Below are positions 7,557 to 17,121 of a DNA stretch of 64,000 nucleotides, piece by piece (the first letter of the stretch is position 1; each line of letters starts with the position of its first letter). The translations under genes and the position numbers were made by a program. Origin of the DNA: Lacrimispora indolis DSM 755 (GTDB taxonomy: Bacteria; Bacillota; Clostridia; Lachnospirales; Lachnospiraceae); contig NZ_AZUI01000001.1 in NCBI RefSeq assembly GCF_000526995.1, forward strand, positions 4,444,001 through 4,508,000, in the 5' to 3' direction. Under the pieces are notes generated by a model, which had not been told where the DNA came from, made no database searches, and saw only the letters and a program-made list of their open reading frames with translations.

Positions 7557-9113
7557 ATGGCAGAGAAGTACAGACTGGAAATGATAGGGGTCAGCAAATC
7601 CTTCCCTGGCGTTAAAGCGCTCGATAGAATCAACTTAAAAGTACGTCCCGGTACCGTTCACGCCTTGATGGGTGAGAACGGAGCAGGTAAATCGACCCTT
7701 ATGAAATGCCTTTTCGGCATTTACAAAATGGATGAAGGAAAGGTTCTTATAGACGGGAGTGATGTGAGCATCGCAAATCCGGACGATGCCCTTCACAAAG
7801 GGCTTGCCATGGTGCATCAGGAGCTGCAGCCGGTTCCGGCGCGTTCCATTGCTGAAAATATGTACCTTGGCAGATATCCTTTAATAAAAATAGGTCCTTT
7901 AAAAATAGTTGACCATAAGACCATGAACCAGGAAGCGGAAAAATGGTTAAATGATGTAAAAATGAGTTTTAATCCCAGGGCAAAGCTTGGGACACTTTCA
8001 ATCGGACAAATGCAGTCAGTGGAAATTGCAAAGGCAGTGAGCCAGAATGCAAAGCTGGTAATTTTGGATGAACCGACCTCATCGCTGACTGATAATGAAG
8101 TGGAAGCACTGTTTCGCATTATCAGGGATTTAAAGGCCCGGGGTGTTTCCATGATATATATCAGCCATAAGATGGCAGAGATCCGGCAGATTGCCGATGA
8201 CATTACGATCATGCGTGACGGAACATACGTAGGCTCCTGGGAGGTAAAGGACATTTCGGATGATGAGATCGTAAAGCAGATGGTAGGCCGGGAATTGAGT
8301 AACGTCTATCCGCCTAAGGAAGACTGCCGGACAGATGAAACCGTTTTAAAAGTAAGCCATGTAAGCAGCATCCACCGTCGTTCCTTCCAGGACTGCTCCT
8401 TTGAATTAAAGAGAGGGGAGATCCTTGGATTCGGAGGTCTGGTAGGTGCCCAGAGAACAGAGCTGATGGAAGCCATCTTTGGAATGCGTCACATTGCAAG
8501 CGGGGAGATCGAGATCCTGGGTAAAAAGGTGACTGTCAAACGTCCCCAGGATGCGATTGCTGACTCCGTGGGAATGATTACGGAAGACAGACGGGGGACC
8601 GGTATTTTCGGCTGCCTGAGCATTGCTGATAACACAGCCATTGCCTCTTACCGGAATTATACCAAAGCAGGAACCATCAACAGCAAAAAGGTGGGGCAGG
8701 TAGTAAAGAACAGCATTGCAAAGCTGAGTATCAAGACACCCAATGACAGGACCCTGATACAATCTCTGTCAGGAGGAAACCAGCAAAAGGTGATCATTGC
8801 CAGATGGCTGGCTAATAACCCGGATATCCTGATCATGGATGAACCTACCAGAGGAATTGACGTGGGTGCAAAATATGAGATTTACCAGATCATGATTGAA
8901 CTTGTAAAACAAGGGAAATCAATTATCATGATTTCTTCCGAAATGCCGGAGCTGATCGGCATGTCAAACCGGATTATCGTTATGTGCAACGGCCATATTA
9001 CCGGAGAACTGGAAGATGAAGAGGCAACTCAGGAAAAAATTATGGCATTTGCCACTAAATTTGATTTAAACGATAATGTTACAGCAAATTTCACACAGGA
9101 GGTTAAATCATGA
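7557..9113 (+). CDS. mglA: Galactose/methyl-galactoside ABC transporter, ATP-binding protein
   Basis: A 518-aa tandem ABC ATPase energising sugar import with MglB and MglC. The first domain has Walker A GENGAGKST, signature LSIGQMQ and Walker B LVILDEPTSSL. The second has a degenerate Walker A (GFGGLVGAQRTEL), as usual in MglA/RbsA, plus LSGGNQQKV and ILIMDEPTRGID. I start it at ATG 7557, 6 nt after GGAAAGGAG. An in-frame ATG at 7527 lies inside the R1 repeat and would add ten repeat-encoded residues with no Shine-Dalgarno. The stop overlaps the mglC start by 4 bp (ATGA), so the two are translationally coupled. Confidence 0.95.
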   Translation: MAEKYRLEMIGVSKSFPGVKALDRINLKVRPGTVHALMGENGAGKSTLMKCLFGIYKMDEGKVLIDGSDVSIANPDDALHKGLAMVHQELQPVPARSIAENMYLGRYPLIKIGPLKIVDHKTMNQEAEKWLNDVKMSFNPRAKLGTLSIGQMQSVEIAKAVSQNAKLVILDEPTSSLTDNEVEALFRIIRDLKARGVSMIYISHKMAEIRQIADDITIMRDGTYVGSWEVKDISDDEIVKQMVGRELSNVYPPKEDCRTDETVLKVSHVSSIHRRSFQDCSFELKRGEILGFGGLVGAQRTELMEAIFGMRHIASGEIEILGKKVTVKRPQDAIADSVGMITEDRRGTGIFGCLSIADNTAIASYRNYTKAGTINSKKVGQVVKNSIAKLSIKTPNDRTLIQSLSGGNQQKVIIARWLANNPDILIMDEPTRGIDVGAKYEIYQIMIELVKQGKSIIMISSEMPELIGMSNRIIVMCNGHITGELEDEEATQEKIMAFATKFDLNDNVTANFTQEVKS

Positions 9114-10144
9114 CAGCAAAGAAAATTAATGCAAAAGATTTACCTATGCAGACAAAAAAGGTTAATATAAAAGATTTCCTTATCAATAATGGAATCATCG
9201 TTGTTCTCATCATGCTGGCAATCTTTACCGCAATTAAGCAGCCGACTTTTGGCTCACCTGATAACTTAAAAAACATTGCCTTGAACGTGGCGCCCCGTTT
9301 CATCATTGCCTGCGGCGTATCCGGCTGTCTGATTACAAGAGGTACCGACCTTTCTGCCGGACGTATGGTAGGACTTTCGGCCTGTCTTGCTGGTACTTTG
9401 CTTCAGAAACCGGGATACAGCGGAAAATTCTTCCCAAATCTTCCTGACTTCGGTATCTGGTGGGTATTCGTTGTACTGTTAATCTGTATCGCCGTCTGCG
9501 CAATTTTTGGTCTGATCAACGGTATGGTGGTTTCTTTCCTTCAGGTTCCGGCCTTTATCGGAACTCTGGGCATGCAGCTGATCGTTTACGGCGTATGCCT
9601 TGTTTATACCAATGCAACCCCTATCGGAGGTTACCGCGCGGCTTATACGGAGGTGGCAAAGGGCAGGCTTTTTAATGTGATTCCTTACTTATTTTTAATT
9701 GCCCTTGCTATTGGGCTTGTGATCTGGTTTGTTTATAACAAGACACCTCACGGCAAATACATGTACGCCATCGGCGGAAACGAGCAGGCAGCAGAGGTGT
9801 CCGGCGTTAATACGAAGAAAACAAAAATCATCATTTATGTAACAGCAGCAGCCCTTTATGCATTGGGAGGCTTCCTTGTAGGTGCGAAGTCCGGCGGTTC
9901 CTCAGTTAACATGGGAATGGGCTGGGAGCTGGAAGCCATTGCAGCATGTACCATTGGAGGCGTTTCTGTAAACGGCGGTATTGGTAAGGTGTCCGGCGTT
10001 CTCATCGGAGTCCTGGTATTTGAAATCTTAAAGACTTGTCTGCAGTACCTGGGCGTTGATACCAACTATCAGTATATTGCACAGGGAATCGTTATTGTAG
10101 TTGCGATTGCTCTGGATATCAGAAAATATATTGCAAAGAAGTAG
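9110..10144 (+). CDS. mglC: Galactose/methyl-galactoside ABC transporter, permease
   Basis: A 344-aa inner-membrane permease of the RbsC/MglC (BPD_transp_2) family with about 8-10 hydrophobic segments. Conserved stretches include ITRGTDLSAGRMVGLSA, VPAFIGTLGMQLIVYG, the EAA-like loop YAIGGNEQAAEVSGVNTKKTK and AIAACTIGGVSVNGG. It overlaps mglA by 4 bp. It is the last gene of the unit and is followed by a terminator hairpin at 10160. Confidence 0.95.
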   Translation: MTAKKINAKDLPMQTKKVNIKDFLINNGIIVVLIMLAIFTAIKQPTFGSPDNLKNIALNVAPRFIIACGVSGCLITRGTDLSAGRMVGLSACLAGTLLQKPGYSGKFFPNLPDFGIWWVFVVLLICIAVCAIFGLINGMVVSFLQVPAFIGTLGMQLIVYGVCLVYTNATPIGGYRAAYTEVAKGRLFNVIPYLFLIALAIGLVIWFVYNKTPHGKYMYAIGGNEQAAEVSGVNTKKTKIIIYVTAAALYALGGFLVGAKSGGSSVNMGMGWELEAIAACTIGGVSVNGGIGKVSGVLIGVLVFEILKTCLQYLGVDTNYQYIAQGIVIVVAIALDIRKYIAKK

Positions 10145-10159
10145 TTTCTTTAAGAAGTG

Positions 10160-10185
10160 CCCTGCGGCTTTTGGCCGGGGTTTTT
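10160..10185 (+). terminator. Terminator after mglC
   Basis: CCC and CGGC pair with GCCG and GGG (a 2-nt bulge on the 5' arm) around a TTTTG loop, followed directly by five T. It lies about 15 bp after the mglC stop. Confidence 0.65.
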
Positions 10186-10188
10186 GAA

Positions 10189-10253
10189 AAAAGGAACCGG
10201 AGCAAAGGCAGCGGAGGCTTTAGCAAAATTCCGCTCTTGTTCCGGTTCCTTTT
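10189..10253 (+). terminator. Second long hairpin, back-up terminator
   Basis: A 15-bp stem with one G-T pair (AAGGAACCGGAGCAA against TTGTTCCGGTTCCTT) enclosing a smaller GCGGA/TCCGC hairpin, followed by TT. It is symmetrical enough to act in both directions. It lies in the 221-bp gap between mglC and the converging CYTH gene. Confidence 0.5.
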
Positions 10254-10299
10254 CTGTGTGATGGCCATATCCGTTTCTTAAATGGAAAGAAATGAATAG

Positions 10300-10358
10300 G
10301 CGGGCCCCGAGAGTCTGGGAAAAGGTATCCTTTTGGACTCCTGCGGCCCGCTTTATTT
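10300..10358. terminator. Bidirectional terminator between mglC and the CYTH gene
   Basis: Nested inverted repeat: GCGGGCC (10300-10306) with GGCCCGC (10345-10351), GAGTC with GACTC, and AAAAGG-TAT-CCTTTT at the tip, followed by TTTATTT on the plus strand. It ends 8 bp from the stop of the minus-strand CYTH gene, so it probably terminates that gene as well. Confidence 0.65.
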
Positions 10359-10365
10359 ATAAGAG

Positions 10366-10818
10366 CTATGGAAGTCTGCTCAGCCGGCTGTTTTGATATT
10401 CTCCTGAAAACGTTACATCTTCCCCGAACCAGGAGGGCGGGATAAAGTTTTCTGCTTCTTCTCTGTCAGGGAATTCCACTTCGGCCAGCATAAGTCCTTG
10501 AAAGCGTCCTTCAAAGACATCCAGTTCTATGGTAAGGTGACCGGAGCCTTTCAGAGGAATTAAGTACCGTTTTTTCGTGAGGATGTGGCCGTCCGCTTTT
10601 TTGATCAGGTGCTCATAGGATTCCTGGGTCAAAGGAAGATTGTATTCCTCCCGTTCTAAAAGCCCCTTTGATTTGTAGGTAAGGTAGAAGGTATCATCTT
10701 CTCTGCGGATGCGGACCACAGGCTCTGTAGAGAGATACCCCTGCTCTATGAAATGATGGGGATAGGCGGTGTAACCGGCCGGCGGCCGGGAAATGAGATA
10801 TTTGCGTTCTATTTCCAT
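10366..10818 (-). CDS. CYTH domain protein (triphosphate tunnel metalloenzyme)
   Basis: A 150-aa cytoplasmic protein filling one CYTH domain. It starts with the family signature EIERK (in MEIERKYLI) and has the alternating charged strands of the tunnel (VRIRREDDTFYLTYKSKG, REEYNLPL, LTIELDVFEG, LAEVEF). Family members hydrolyse inorganic triphosphate or thiamine triphosphate, or form cAMP; the substrate cannot be assigned here. I chose ATG 10818 because AGGAGG lies 8 nt upstream; a TTG 21 bp earlier would place that site inside the coding region. It is a single-gene unit converging on mglC. Confidence 0.85.
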   Translation of the reverse strand: MEIERKYLISRPPAGYTAYPHHFIEQGYLSTEPVVRIRREDDTFYLTYKSKGLLEREEYNLPLTQESYEHLIKKADGHILTKKRYLIPLKGSGHLTIELDVFEGRFQGLMLAEVEFPDREEAENFIPPSWFGEDVTFSGEYQNSRLSRLP

Positions 10819-10996
10819 GGGAAAGTCCTCCTGATTCAATGTTTTGCGCTGTCAGATGTAATGCGCTGTCCTATTTTGCCAGTATACCACATGAGAACAA
10901 AAAGTAGAAGGCGGGTATCTGCTTGATTCATTAGTATACAAATAAGGCAAAACGTGGTAATATGGGAAAAACAGTGTAATTCAGGAGATCAAGGAT

Positions 10997-12067
10997 ATGA
11001 AACGGTTAAGTGAAGGGATTTTTTTGTTTTTTCTGATCGTCTGGACCGCTTTCCCTCTTTATGGCTGCGCTCCCCGGGAGGAGATAAAAGAAACCAGTGC
11101 CAGGGAAAGCTCGGCATCGGAAGCAGGCACAGAAGGGGTACCTGAGAAAACAGGCCCTAAGATCGGGGTGAGCATATACCGCTATGACGATACGTTCATG
11201 AAGCTGTACCGTCTGGAGCTGAAGCAGTATCTGGAAGAAACCTACCATGCGGAGGTAGTCATGCGCAATGCCGGTGGAGACCAGAAAGAGCAGGACAAGC
11301 AGGTGGATCAGTTTATTACAGACGGCTGCGACGGGATCATTATAAATCCAGTAGAGATGACGGCTGCAGGAGAGCTTGCAGACGCCTGCAGCAAGGCAGG
11401 GATTCCATTGGTTTTTATTAACCGGGAGCCAAAAGAAGAGGAACAGAAACGGTGGCAGGACAAGCACATGGCAGTGTCTTGCATTGGAACAGATTCCAGG
11501 CAGGCTGGAACCTATCAGGGAGAAATTATTTTAGAAACGCCTGATAAGGGGGATTTAAACGGTGATGGAGTGGTGTCCTATGCCATGCTGGTGGGGGAGG
11601 AAGGCAATGAGGACAGCCGTTACCGGACGGAGTATTCCATTAAAGCCCTGGAAGAAGGAGGGATGAAAACGAAAGAACTGTTTTCCGGCAATGGAAACTG
11701 GAACAAGGATGAAGGCAAAAAGCTGGCACAGGAGGCGCTGGCTTCTTACGGAAGCCGGATAGAGGTGATCTTCTGCAACAATGATTCCATGGCAAACGGT
11801 GCCCTGGAAGCCGTGGAAGAGGCGGGACGTGTGCCTGGTAAGGATATTTACCTGGTGGGGGTGGATGCCCTTCAGGACACGGTAAAGTATATTAAAGAGG
11901 GAAAAATAACCGGCACTGTTTTAAATGATCATGAGGGACAATCCCGGACTGCCGCTGATACTCTGATGAAAATGATTGACGGGGAAGATGTGGACGTACG
12001 GTATCTGGTGGATTATATCAAGGTCACTGCAATCAGTACCTTTCATACGCTAAAAGGAGAGGATTAA
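10997..12067 (+). CDS. Orphan MglB-like sugar-binding lipoprotein
   Basis: A 356-aa lipoprotein, lipobox PLYGC (Cys24), then a Ser/Glu-rich linker and an MglB-type domain (IGVSIYRYDDTFMKLYR, LVFINREPK, GDLNGDGVVSYAMLVGE, FCNNDSMANGALEAV). It is closely related to mglB at 6075, including the TYQGEIILETPDKGD region, but has no transporter genes beside it. It is followed after 1 bp by a DJ-1 family gene, then a family 1 binding protein and a GGDEF-EAL protein. It may share MglAC, or serve as the ligand receptor for signalling. Which of these applies is not decidable here. Confidence 0.85.
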   Translation: MKRLSEGIFLFFLIVWTAFPLYGCAPREEIKETSARESSASEAGTEGVPEKTGPKIGVSIYRYDDTFMKLYRLELKQYLEETYHAEVVMRNAGGDQKEQDKQVDQFITDGCDGIIINPVEMTAAGELADACSKAGIPLVFINREPKEEEQKRWQDKHMAVSCIGTDSRQAGTYQGEIILETPDKGDLNGDGVVSYAMLVGEEGNEDSRYRTEYSIKALEEGGMKTKELFSGNGNWNKDEGKKLAQEALASYGSRIEVIFCNNDSMANGALEAVEEAGRVPGKDIYLVGVDALQDTVKYIKEGKITGTVLNDHEGQSRTAADTLMKMIDGEDVDVRYLVDYIKVTAISTFHTLKGED

Positions 12068-12068
12068 A

Positions 12069-12629
12069 ATGGGAAAAGTATATGCGTTTTTAGCTGACGG
12101 ATCAGAGGAAGTGGAGTTATTGGCAGTTGTGGATATTTTAAAAAGGGGAGGCCAGGAGGTGTCCCTTGTTTCCGTCACCGGAAAACGGGATGTAATAAGT
12201 GCCCATCAGATAAAGATCCAGGCGGATTTTGAATTCTCGGAAGTAAACTGCAAGGATGCCGATGTTCTGTTTCTGCCCGGCGGAATGCCTGGGACCAGGA
12301 ATTTGGGGGCCCATACAGGGCTGTTAAATGCGTTAAAGGAAGCCAATAGAGAGAACAGGAGAATAGGGGCCATCTGTGCGGCTCCAAGCATTTTAGGAAA
12401 TCTTGGAATTTTGGAAGGGAAAAAGGCAACCTGTTTTCCCGGCTTTGAACCAGAGCTAAAGGGAGCCGTGTACACAAAACAGGGGGTTGTTACCGATGGA
12501 AATATAACCACCGCCAGGGGACTGGGCTATGCGCTGGATATGGGAATCGAGCTTCTTGCCCTTATGACGGATGAAAAACTTGCCCGCCAGATAAAGGAGG
12601 CAATCCAGTACGACCATATTTCTGTTTAA
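12069..12629 (+). CDS. DJ-1/PfpI family protein
   Basis: A 186-aa cytoplasmic protein of the DJ-1/ThiJ class (close to proteins annotated YajL or 4-methyl-5-beta-hydroxyethylthiazole monophosphate synthesis). It has an N-terminal VYAFLADGSEEVELLAVVDIL with the conserved Glu, and the nucleophile elbow GAICAAPS with Cys103. Family members act as chaperones, glyoxalases or deglycases for carbonyl-damaged molecules. The ATG lies 1 bp after the upstream stop, with AAAGGAGAGG inside the end of that gene as Shine-Dalgarno, so the two are coupled. Pairing with a sugar-binding protein might reflect protection from reactive carbonyl sugars; this is speculation. Confidence 0.88.
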   Translation: MGKVYAFLADGSEEVELLAVVDILKRGGQEVSLVSVTGKRDVISAHQIKIQADFEFSEVNCKDADVLFLPGGMPGTRNLGAHTGLLNALKEANRENRRIGAICAAPSILGNLGILEGKKATCFPGFEPELKGAVYTKQGVVTDGNITTARGLGYALDMGIELLALMTDEKLARQIKEAIQYDHISV

Positions 12630-12645
12630 TGGGGCAGGTGAGCGT

Positions 12646-14091
12646 ATGAAAAAGAAATGGATATTGCCGGTCATGGCGGCTGCTTTCATCAGCCTGCTTT
12701 CCGGCTGTGATAAGAAAAATCCATATGGACTGTCAGAAAAGGATCCGGTCACCATTACCATCTGGCATTATTACAATGGTGTTCAGAAGGAAGAATTTGA
12801 CCGCCTGGTGCAGGAATTCAATGAAAGCGAAGGACGAGGAACGGGGATCATTGTCAAGGCATTTAACAAGGGAAGTATTGACGAGTTAAGCGCTCTGGTC
12901 AATGACAGCATTGAAAAGAAGATCGGATCAGAGCCTCTGCCTGACGTATTTTCCGCCTACGTGGATAAAGTGTACGAAGTGGATCAGATGGGTTTGGCGG
13001 CGGATTTAAGCAACTATCTGACTTCTGAGGAATTATCGGAATATGTGGATGCTTACATAGAAGAAGGCAGGTTTGACAGCACAGGGGCCATCAAGGTGTT
13101 TCCTATAGCAAAATCCACCGAGATCCTCACTGTGAACAAGACGGACTGGGATAAGTTTGCAGAGGCAACGGGCGTGACGGAGGAAGCACTTTCCACCTGG
13201 GAAGGGATCACCCGGGTGGCGGAGATCTATTATAAATGGACGGACAGCCTAACAGAGACGCCGGATGACGGAAAAGCCTTTTTTGGAAGGGATGCCTTTG
13301 CCAATTATATGATCATCGGCAGCTTTCAGCTTGGCCATGAGATTTTTAAGGTAAAGGATGGAAAAACCATTCTGGATTTTGACAGGCAGACTATGCGGAA
13401 GCTGTGGGATAACTATTATGTTCCCTATGTGAACGGATACTTTGGGTCCTATGGAAAATTCCGGAGTGATGATGTGAAGACAGGCCAGCTGGCGGCATTT
13501 GTCGGGGCCACCAGCGGAATTGCTTATTTTCCTACCTCAGTGACACTTGAAGATGGGACCAACTACGCCATAGAAAGCAAGCTCTACCCTTTGCCCAATT
13601 TTGAGGGAGCCGTGTCCTGTGCCGTTCAGCAGGGGGCCGGTATGATGGTGTTTAAATCTGAGGAAAAGCGGGAGTATGCGGCAACCCTTTTCTTAAAATG
13701 GTTTACCAGTGTGGAACATAACATGGAATTTGCCGTTGGCTCCGGTTATCTTCCGGTTAAGAAAGCGGCCGGGAACCAGGAACTGCTGAAGCCCTTCCTG
13801 GCGGAAGCCGGTGAAAACAGCACCGTATCACAGAATCTTTTGATCGGCCTTGATACGGCCAATCAGTACAGGCTTTACACCTCAAAACCTTTTAAAGGAG
13901 GCGACCGTGCCAGAGGCGTGCTGAATTCCACAATGGCTTTAAAGGCAAAGGAAGATTACAATGAGGTATGCACTCTCATGGGTCAGGGAGTTAAGAGAGA
14001 AAATGCAGTTGCAAATTTTTTGACAGAGGAGAATTTTGATAACTGGTACAGGGATACGATGGGGCAGTTGGAAGCGATTGTCGGAGAATAA
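12646..14091 (+). CDS. Family 1 extracellular solute-binding lipoprotein
   Basis: A 481-aa lipoprotein, lipobox LLSGC (Cys21), with the SBP_bac_1 fold: ITIWHYYNGVQKEEFDRLVQEFNES at the N terminus, PDVFSAYVDKVYEVDQMG, an IAKSTEILTVNKTDWDKF hinge strand and the C-terminal PVKKAA region. Family members bind oligosaccharides or polyols for CUT1 ABC transporters. No permease or ATPase gene is adjacent; instead the next gene, 36 bp away, encodes a membrane GGDEF-EAL protein. I infer a signalling receptor role. Confidence 0.88.
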   Translation: MKKKWILPVMAAAFISLLSGCDKKNPYGLSEKDPVTITIWHYYNGVQKEEFDRLVQEFNESEGRGTGIIVKAFNKGSIDELSALVNDSIEKKIGSEPLPDVFSAYVDKVYEVDQMGLAADLSNYLTSEELSEYVDAYIEEGRFDSTGAIKVFPIAKSTEILTVNKTDWDKFAEATGVTEEALSTWEGITRVAEIYYKWTDSLTETPDDGKAFFGRDAFANYMIIGSFQLGHEIFKVKDGKTILDFDRQTMRKLWDNYYVPYVNGYFGSYGKFRSDDVKTGQLAAFVGATSGIAYFPTSVTLEDGTNYAIESKLYPLPNFEGAVSCAVQQGAGMMVFKSEEKREYAATLFLKWFTSVEHNMEFAVGSGYLPVKKAAGNQELLKPFLAEAGENSTVSQNLLIGLDTANQYRLYTSKPFKGGDRARGVLNSTMALKAKEDYNEVCTLMGQGVKRENAVANFLTEENFDNWYRDTMGQLEAIVGE

Positions 14092-14127
14092 GGTTGAAAG
14101 AAAAACGCATTCCTTAGGGTACAATTT

Positions 14128-17103
14128 ATGAAAAATAAGAGAAGTGAATCCATTCGCACCCAGCTGCTGGGGCCATTGCTCATCCTTCTGGTCCTGCAGG
14201 CGGCGGTCATTGCGGGACTGGTGCTGTTTGGCGGAGTTTCTATTAAATTAAAAAATAATGAAATCCATATATTAAGTGAAAATACGGAAAACACAAAGCT
14301 GGGCCTGGAAAAGGAAACCTTTCACCATTGGGTCGTCATGTTTAATAATTCCGATTTCATTACTGCCGGTATCCAGCAGGTGCTGGATGAAGAGAAGCGC
14401 CGTTCCGGGGATATTTCTACGGATTATGTGCTGAACAGGAAAATCGTTGATAAGATCATGGAAAAGTCCATAGAAATGCTACATTTGAGCCACGCTACGG
14501 GGGTTTTTATGGTCTTAAACGGCCCGGCGGCCAAAAACAGTCCGGTTGAAATGAAAGCGGGCTTTTACGTGAGGAATTCCAACTCAGGAGGATACTTAAA
14601 AGATAATTCTTCTCTCCTGATGGAAAGAGGGCTGCCATCCATAGCAGAAAAGTATGATATTCCCTTGGATTCCTTTTGGGAGCTTGGTTTTCAGGAAAGC
14701 GAGGACAGCAAAGCCTCCACTTTTTATAAAAAGCCATATCTCATGGCAGTGCAGAATCAGGCGGCACCGGAGGATTTCATGAAATTCGCCTACTTAAGCC
14801 CTCCTTTCCGTTTAAGCCCCAGGGATATGCCGGTCATAACCTATTCCATTCCAATTATTCTTGAGGACGGCACCATTGCGGGAGTGTATGGGCTGGAAAT
14901 GACGTTAAACCAGCTGGAACAGATCCTTGGAGATGACCAGACAAACGGCAGCTTTGAGGAGTGCTGGCTTTTGGGCATCAGGAACAAGGAGACAAGGACC
15001 ATTGTGCCTGTAGCCTATTCCGGATACCTGTATAACCAGTATTTTAATGAAAGACCAAGGATCAATTATGAGGATAATGAGGAAGAGAACATCAGCCAGC
15101 TGAGGTCTTCGGAAGGGACCAGATGGTATGCCAGCATAAGAAGCCTTGATGTCTATGGAAATAACAGTCCCTTTGAAAAAGAAGAGTGGGTATTGGCAGG
15201 TATTGCACGCCAAAAGGATCTGCTTTCCTTTTATAATGCCATACGGCGCATGCTTTTGAGCTCCATGGTGGTGCCTCTTATATTCAGCCTGTTAGGAGCG
15301 TTTGTCATAGGGAAAATTATGACAGAACCCATCCGCAGACTGGTTGCGGAGTTAAGAGGCAAGTCGGGAAGCAGGGGGCTTTCACTTAAGAGAGTACATA
15401 TCAGGGAAATCGATGAACTGACGGAAACCATTGAACAATTAAACCAGGATGTGGAGAGGGCATCGTCAAAGATTTCCAGCATTCTGGAGCATGCCAATAT
15501 CCCCATCGGCGTATTTGAATACGAGGAGGAGGGGGAGCGTGTATTCTGCAGCCGGTCTTTGTTTGAGATGCTGGGCTGGGGTCATTTGGAGGAACCCTAC
15601 TGTTATATAAAAACGGAAAAATTCAAAAAATACATGGAACGGACCTTTACCGGAATTAAAATAAAAGGGGACCGTATCTTTCAGTGCCTGGAAAGTCCGG
15701 AGGGGACCAGGTGGGTAGAATTTATTCTGGATGAATCCAAAAAAGGGACGATTTTAGGTGTGTGCTCGGATGTGACTGCGGACGTAGTAGAGAAGGAAAA
15801 ACTGGAGAGGGAAAGAAATTATGACCTGCTGACAGATCTCTACAACCGGAGGGCATTCCGGGAGCAGGTGGAGGCTGCAATCAAGAAGCAGAAAAAGAAG
15901 TTCTCCGCACTTGTGATGTGGGATCTGGATAATTTAAAATATATTAACGATACGTACGGACACGACGAAGGCGACCGGTACATTGTCTTGTTTGCCGGCT
16001 GCTTAAAGATATTTTCAGAAAGAGGAGGAATTGTCGCCAGATATTCAGGAGATGAATTTGTCACCTTTCTGGAAGCGGATGAAAAGGATGAAATCAGGAA
16101 AAAAGTCCGGGAATTCATGAAACACATTCAAAAATTCAGCTTAAACACAGAAGAAGGATACCGGTTTCCCATCCGCGTATCAGGAGGGCTTTCCTGGTAT
16201 CCGGATGATGCCGGGGACTTTGAAACGCTGTTTAATTATGCGGATTTTGCCATGTACATGGTAAAGCACAGCGTAAAGGGTATCGTAAAGGAGTTTGATC
16301 TTAAGGAGTATACCCATAATTCCTATATGCTTGCCGGCAGCGAGGAGCTTAACCGGATGCTGGATAAAAAAGAAGTTCGTTTTGCCTTTCAGCCAATTGC
16401 ATCAAGGGATGGAGAGATATACGGATATGAGCTGCTGATGCGTCCGGATTTTGTAAATATGAAGGGGATCAGCGAGGTCTTAAATCTGGCAAGGGCCCAG
16501 GCAAAGCTTCCTCAGATGGAAACGCTCACCTGGTTTGCAGGCCTTAGAGCCGTTATGGCGGAGATAGAGGCCGGCCAGCTGGGACCTGATGAAAAGCTGT
16601 TTATAAATTCTATTGCCAGCGTCTGTTTGACGGAAGAAGAGCAGGCCGAGCTGGAAGAAAGCTATGGAGAGCTGCTTCACCGGATCGTCATTGAAATGAC
16701 GGAAGGAGAACCGGCGAGCCATGATTTCATGGAGCGTAAGATCGATATGGCCAGACAGTGGAAGGGGCAGGTGGCTATTGATGATTTCGGCACAGGGTAT
16801 AACAGCGAGACTATTCTCCTTCGCATGAGGCCGGACATCATTAAGGTGGATATCAATCTGGTAAAACGGATCCACGAAGATCCCAACCGCCAGATTATTT
16901 TAAGGAACCTTTTGGACTATGCAAAACAAAATGACACCAAGGTTCTGGCAGAGGGTGTGGAAACTCCGGAAGAGCTGGAATTTCTCATGGATTGCGGGGT
17001 TTCCCTGTTCCAGGGATACTATATTGCCAGGCCGCAAATGGAGATCAGACCTCTTGACCCCTACATTGTGAAACGAATGCAGGAGTTTTCAGGAAAAACC
17101 TGA
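14128..17103 (+). CDS. Membrane GGDEF-EAL cyclic-di-GMP protein with extracytoplasmic sensor
   Basis: A 991-aa protein with a TM at about 13-33, a large extracytoplasmic sensor (about 34-370, Cache-like), a second TM at about 371-394, a HAMP-like helix, a PAS-like segment (about 455-560), GGDEF (about 565-725) and EAL (about 740-985). The GGDEF motif is SGDEF (near 637), a permitted variant, preceded by LTDLYNRRAF. The EAL domain keeps YELLMRP, EMTEG, DDFGTGYNSE, PDIIKVD, LAEGVET and QGYY, so phosphodiesterase activity looks intact, with Leu in place of Ala in the EAL triplet. It probably makes or degrades c-di-GMP in response to the ligand bound by the upstream lipoprotein. It is the last gene before the tig promoter. 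Confidence 0.92.
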   Translation: MKNKRSESIRTQLLGPLLILLVLQAAVIAGLVLFGGVSIKLKNNEIHILSENTENTKLGLEKETFHHWVVMFNNSDFITAGIQQVLDEEKRRSGDISTDYVLNRKIVDKIMEKSIEMLHLSHATGVFMVLNGPAAKNSPVEMKAGFYVRNSNSGGYLKDNSSLLMERGLPSIAEKYDIPLDSFWELGFQESEDSKASTFYKKPYLMAVQNQAAPEDFMKFAYLSPPFRLSPRDMPVITYSIPIILEDGTIAGVYGLEMTLNQLEQILGDDQTNGSFEECWLLGIRNKETRTIVPVAYSGYLYNQYFNERPRINYEDNEEENISQLRSSEGTRWYASIRSLDVYGNNSPFEKEEWVLAGIARQKDLLSFYNAIRRMLLSSMVVPLIFSLLGAFVIGKIMTEPIRRLVAELRGKSGSRGLSLKRVHIREIDELTETIEQLNQDVERASSKISSILEHANIPIGVFEYEEEGERVFCSRSLFEMLGWGHLEEPYCYIKTEKFKKYMERTFTGIKIKGDRIFQCLESPEGTRWVEFILDESKKGTILGVCSDVTADVVEKEKLERERNYDLLTDLYNRRAFREQVEAAIKKQKKKFSALVMWDLDNLKYINDTYGHDEGDRYIVLFAGCLKIFSERGGIVARYSGDEFVTFLEADEKDEIRKKVREFMKHIQKFSLNTEEGYRFPIRVSGGLSWYPDDAGDFETLFNYADFAMYMVKHSVKGIVKEFDLKEYTHNSYMLAGSEELNRMLDKKEVRFAFQPIASRDGEIYGYELLMRPDFVNMKGISEVLNLARAQAKLPQMETLTWFAGLRAVMAEIEAGQLGPDEKLFINSIASVCLTEEEQAELEESYGELLHRIVIEMTEGEPASHDFMERKIDMARQWKGQVAIDDFGTGYNSETILLRMRPDIIKVDINLVKRIHEDPNRQIILRNLLDYAKQNDTKVLAEGVETPEELEFLMDCGVSLFQGYYIARPQMEIRPLDPYIVKRMQEFSGKT

Positions 17104-17121
17104 TTTAATCGTAAATAGTAC

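Noticed and set aside
10404..10418. CcpA cre-like TGAAAACGTTACAT
   Set aside because: It misses the conserved 3' CA position and lies inside the CYTH coding region.
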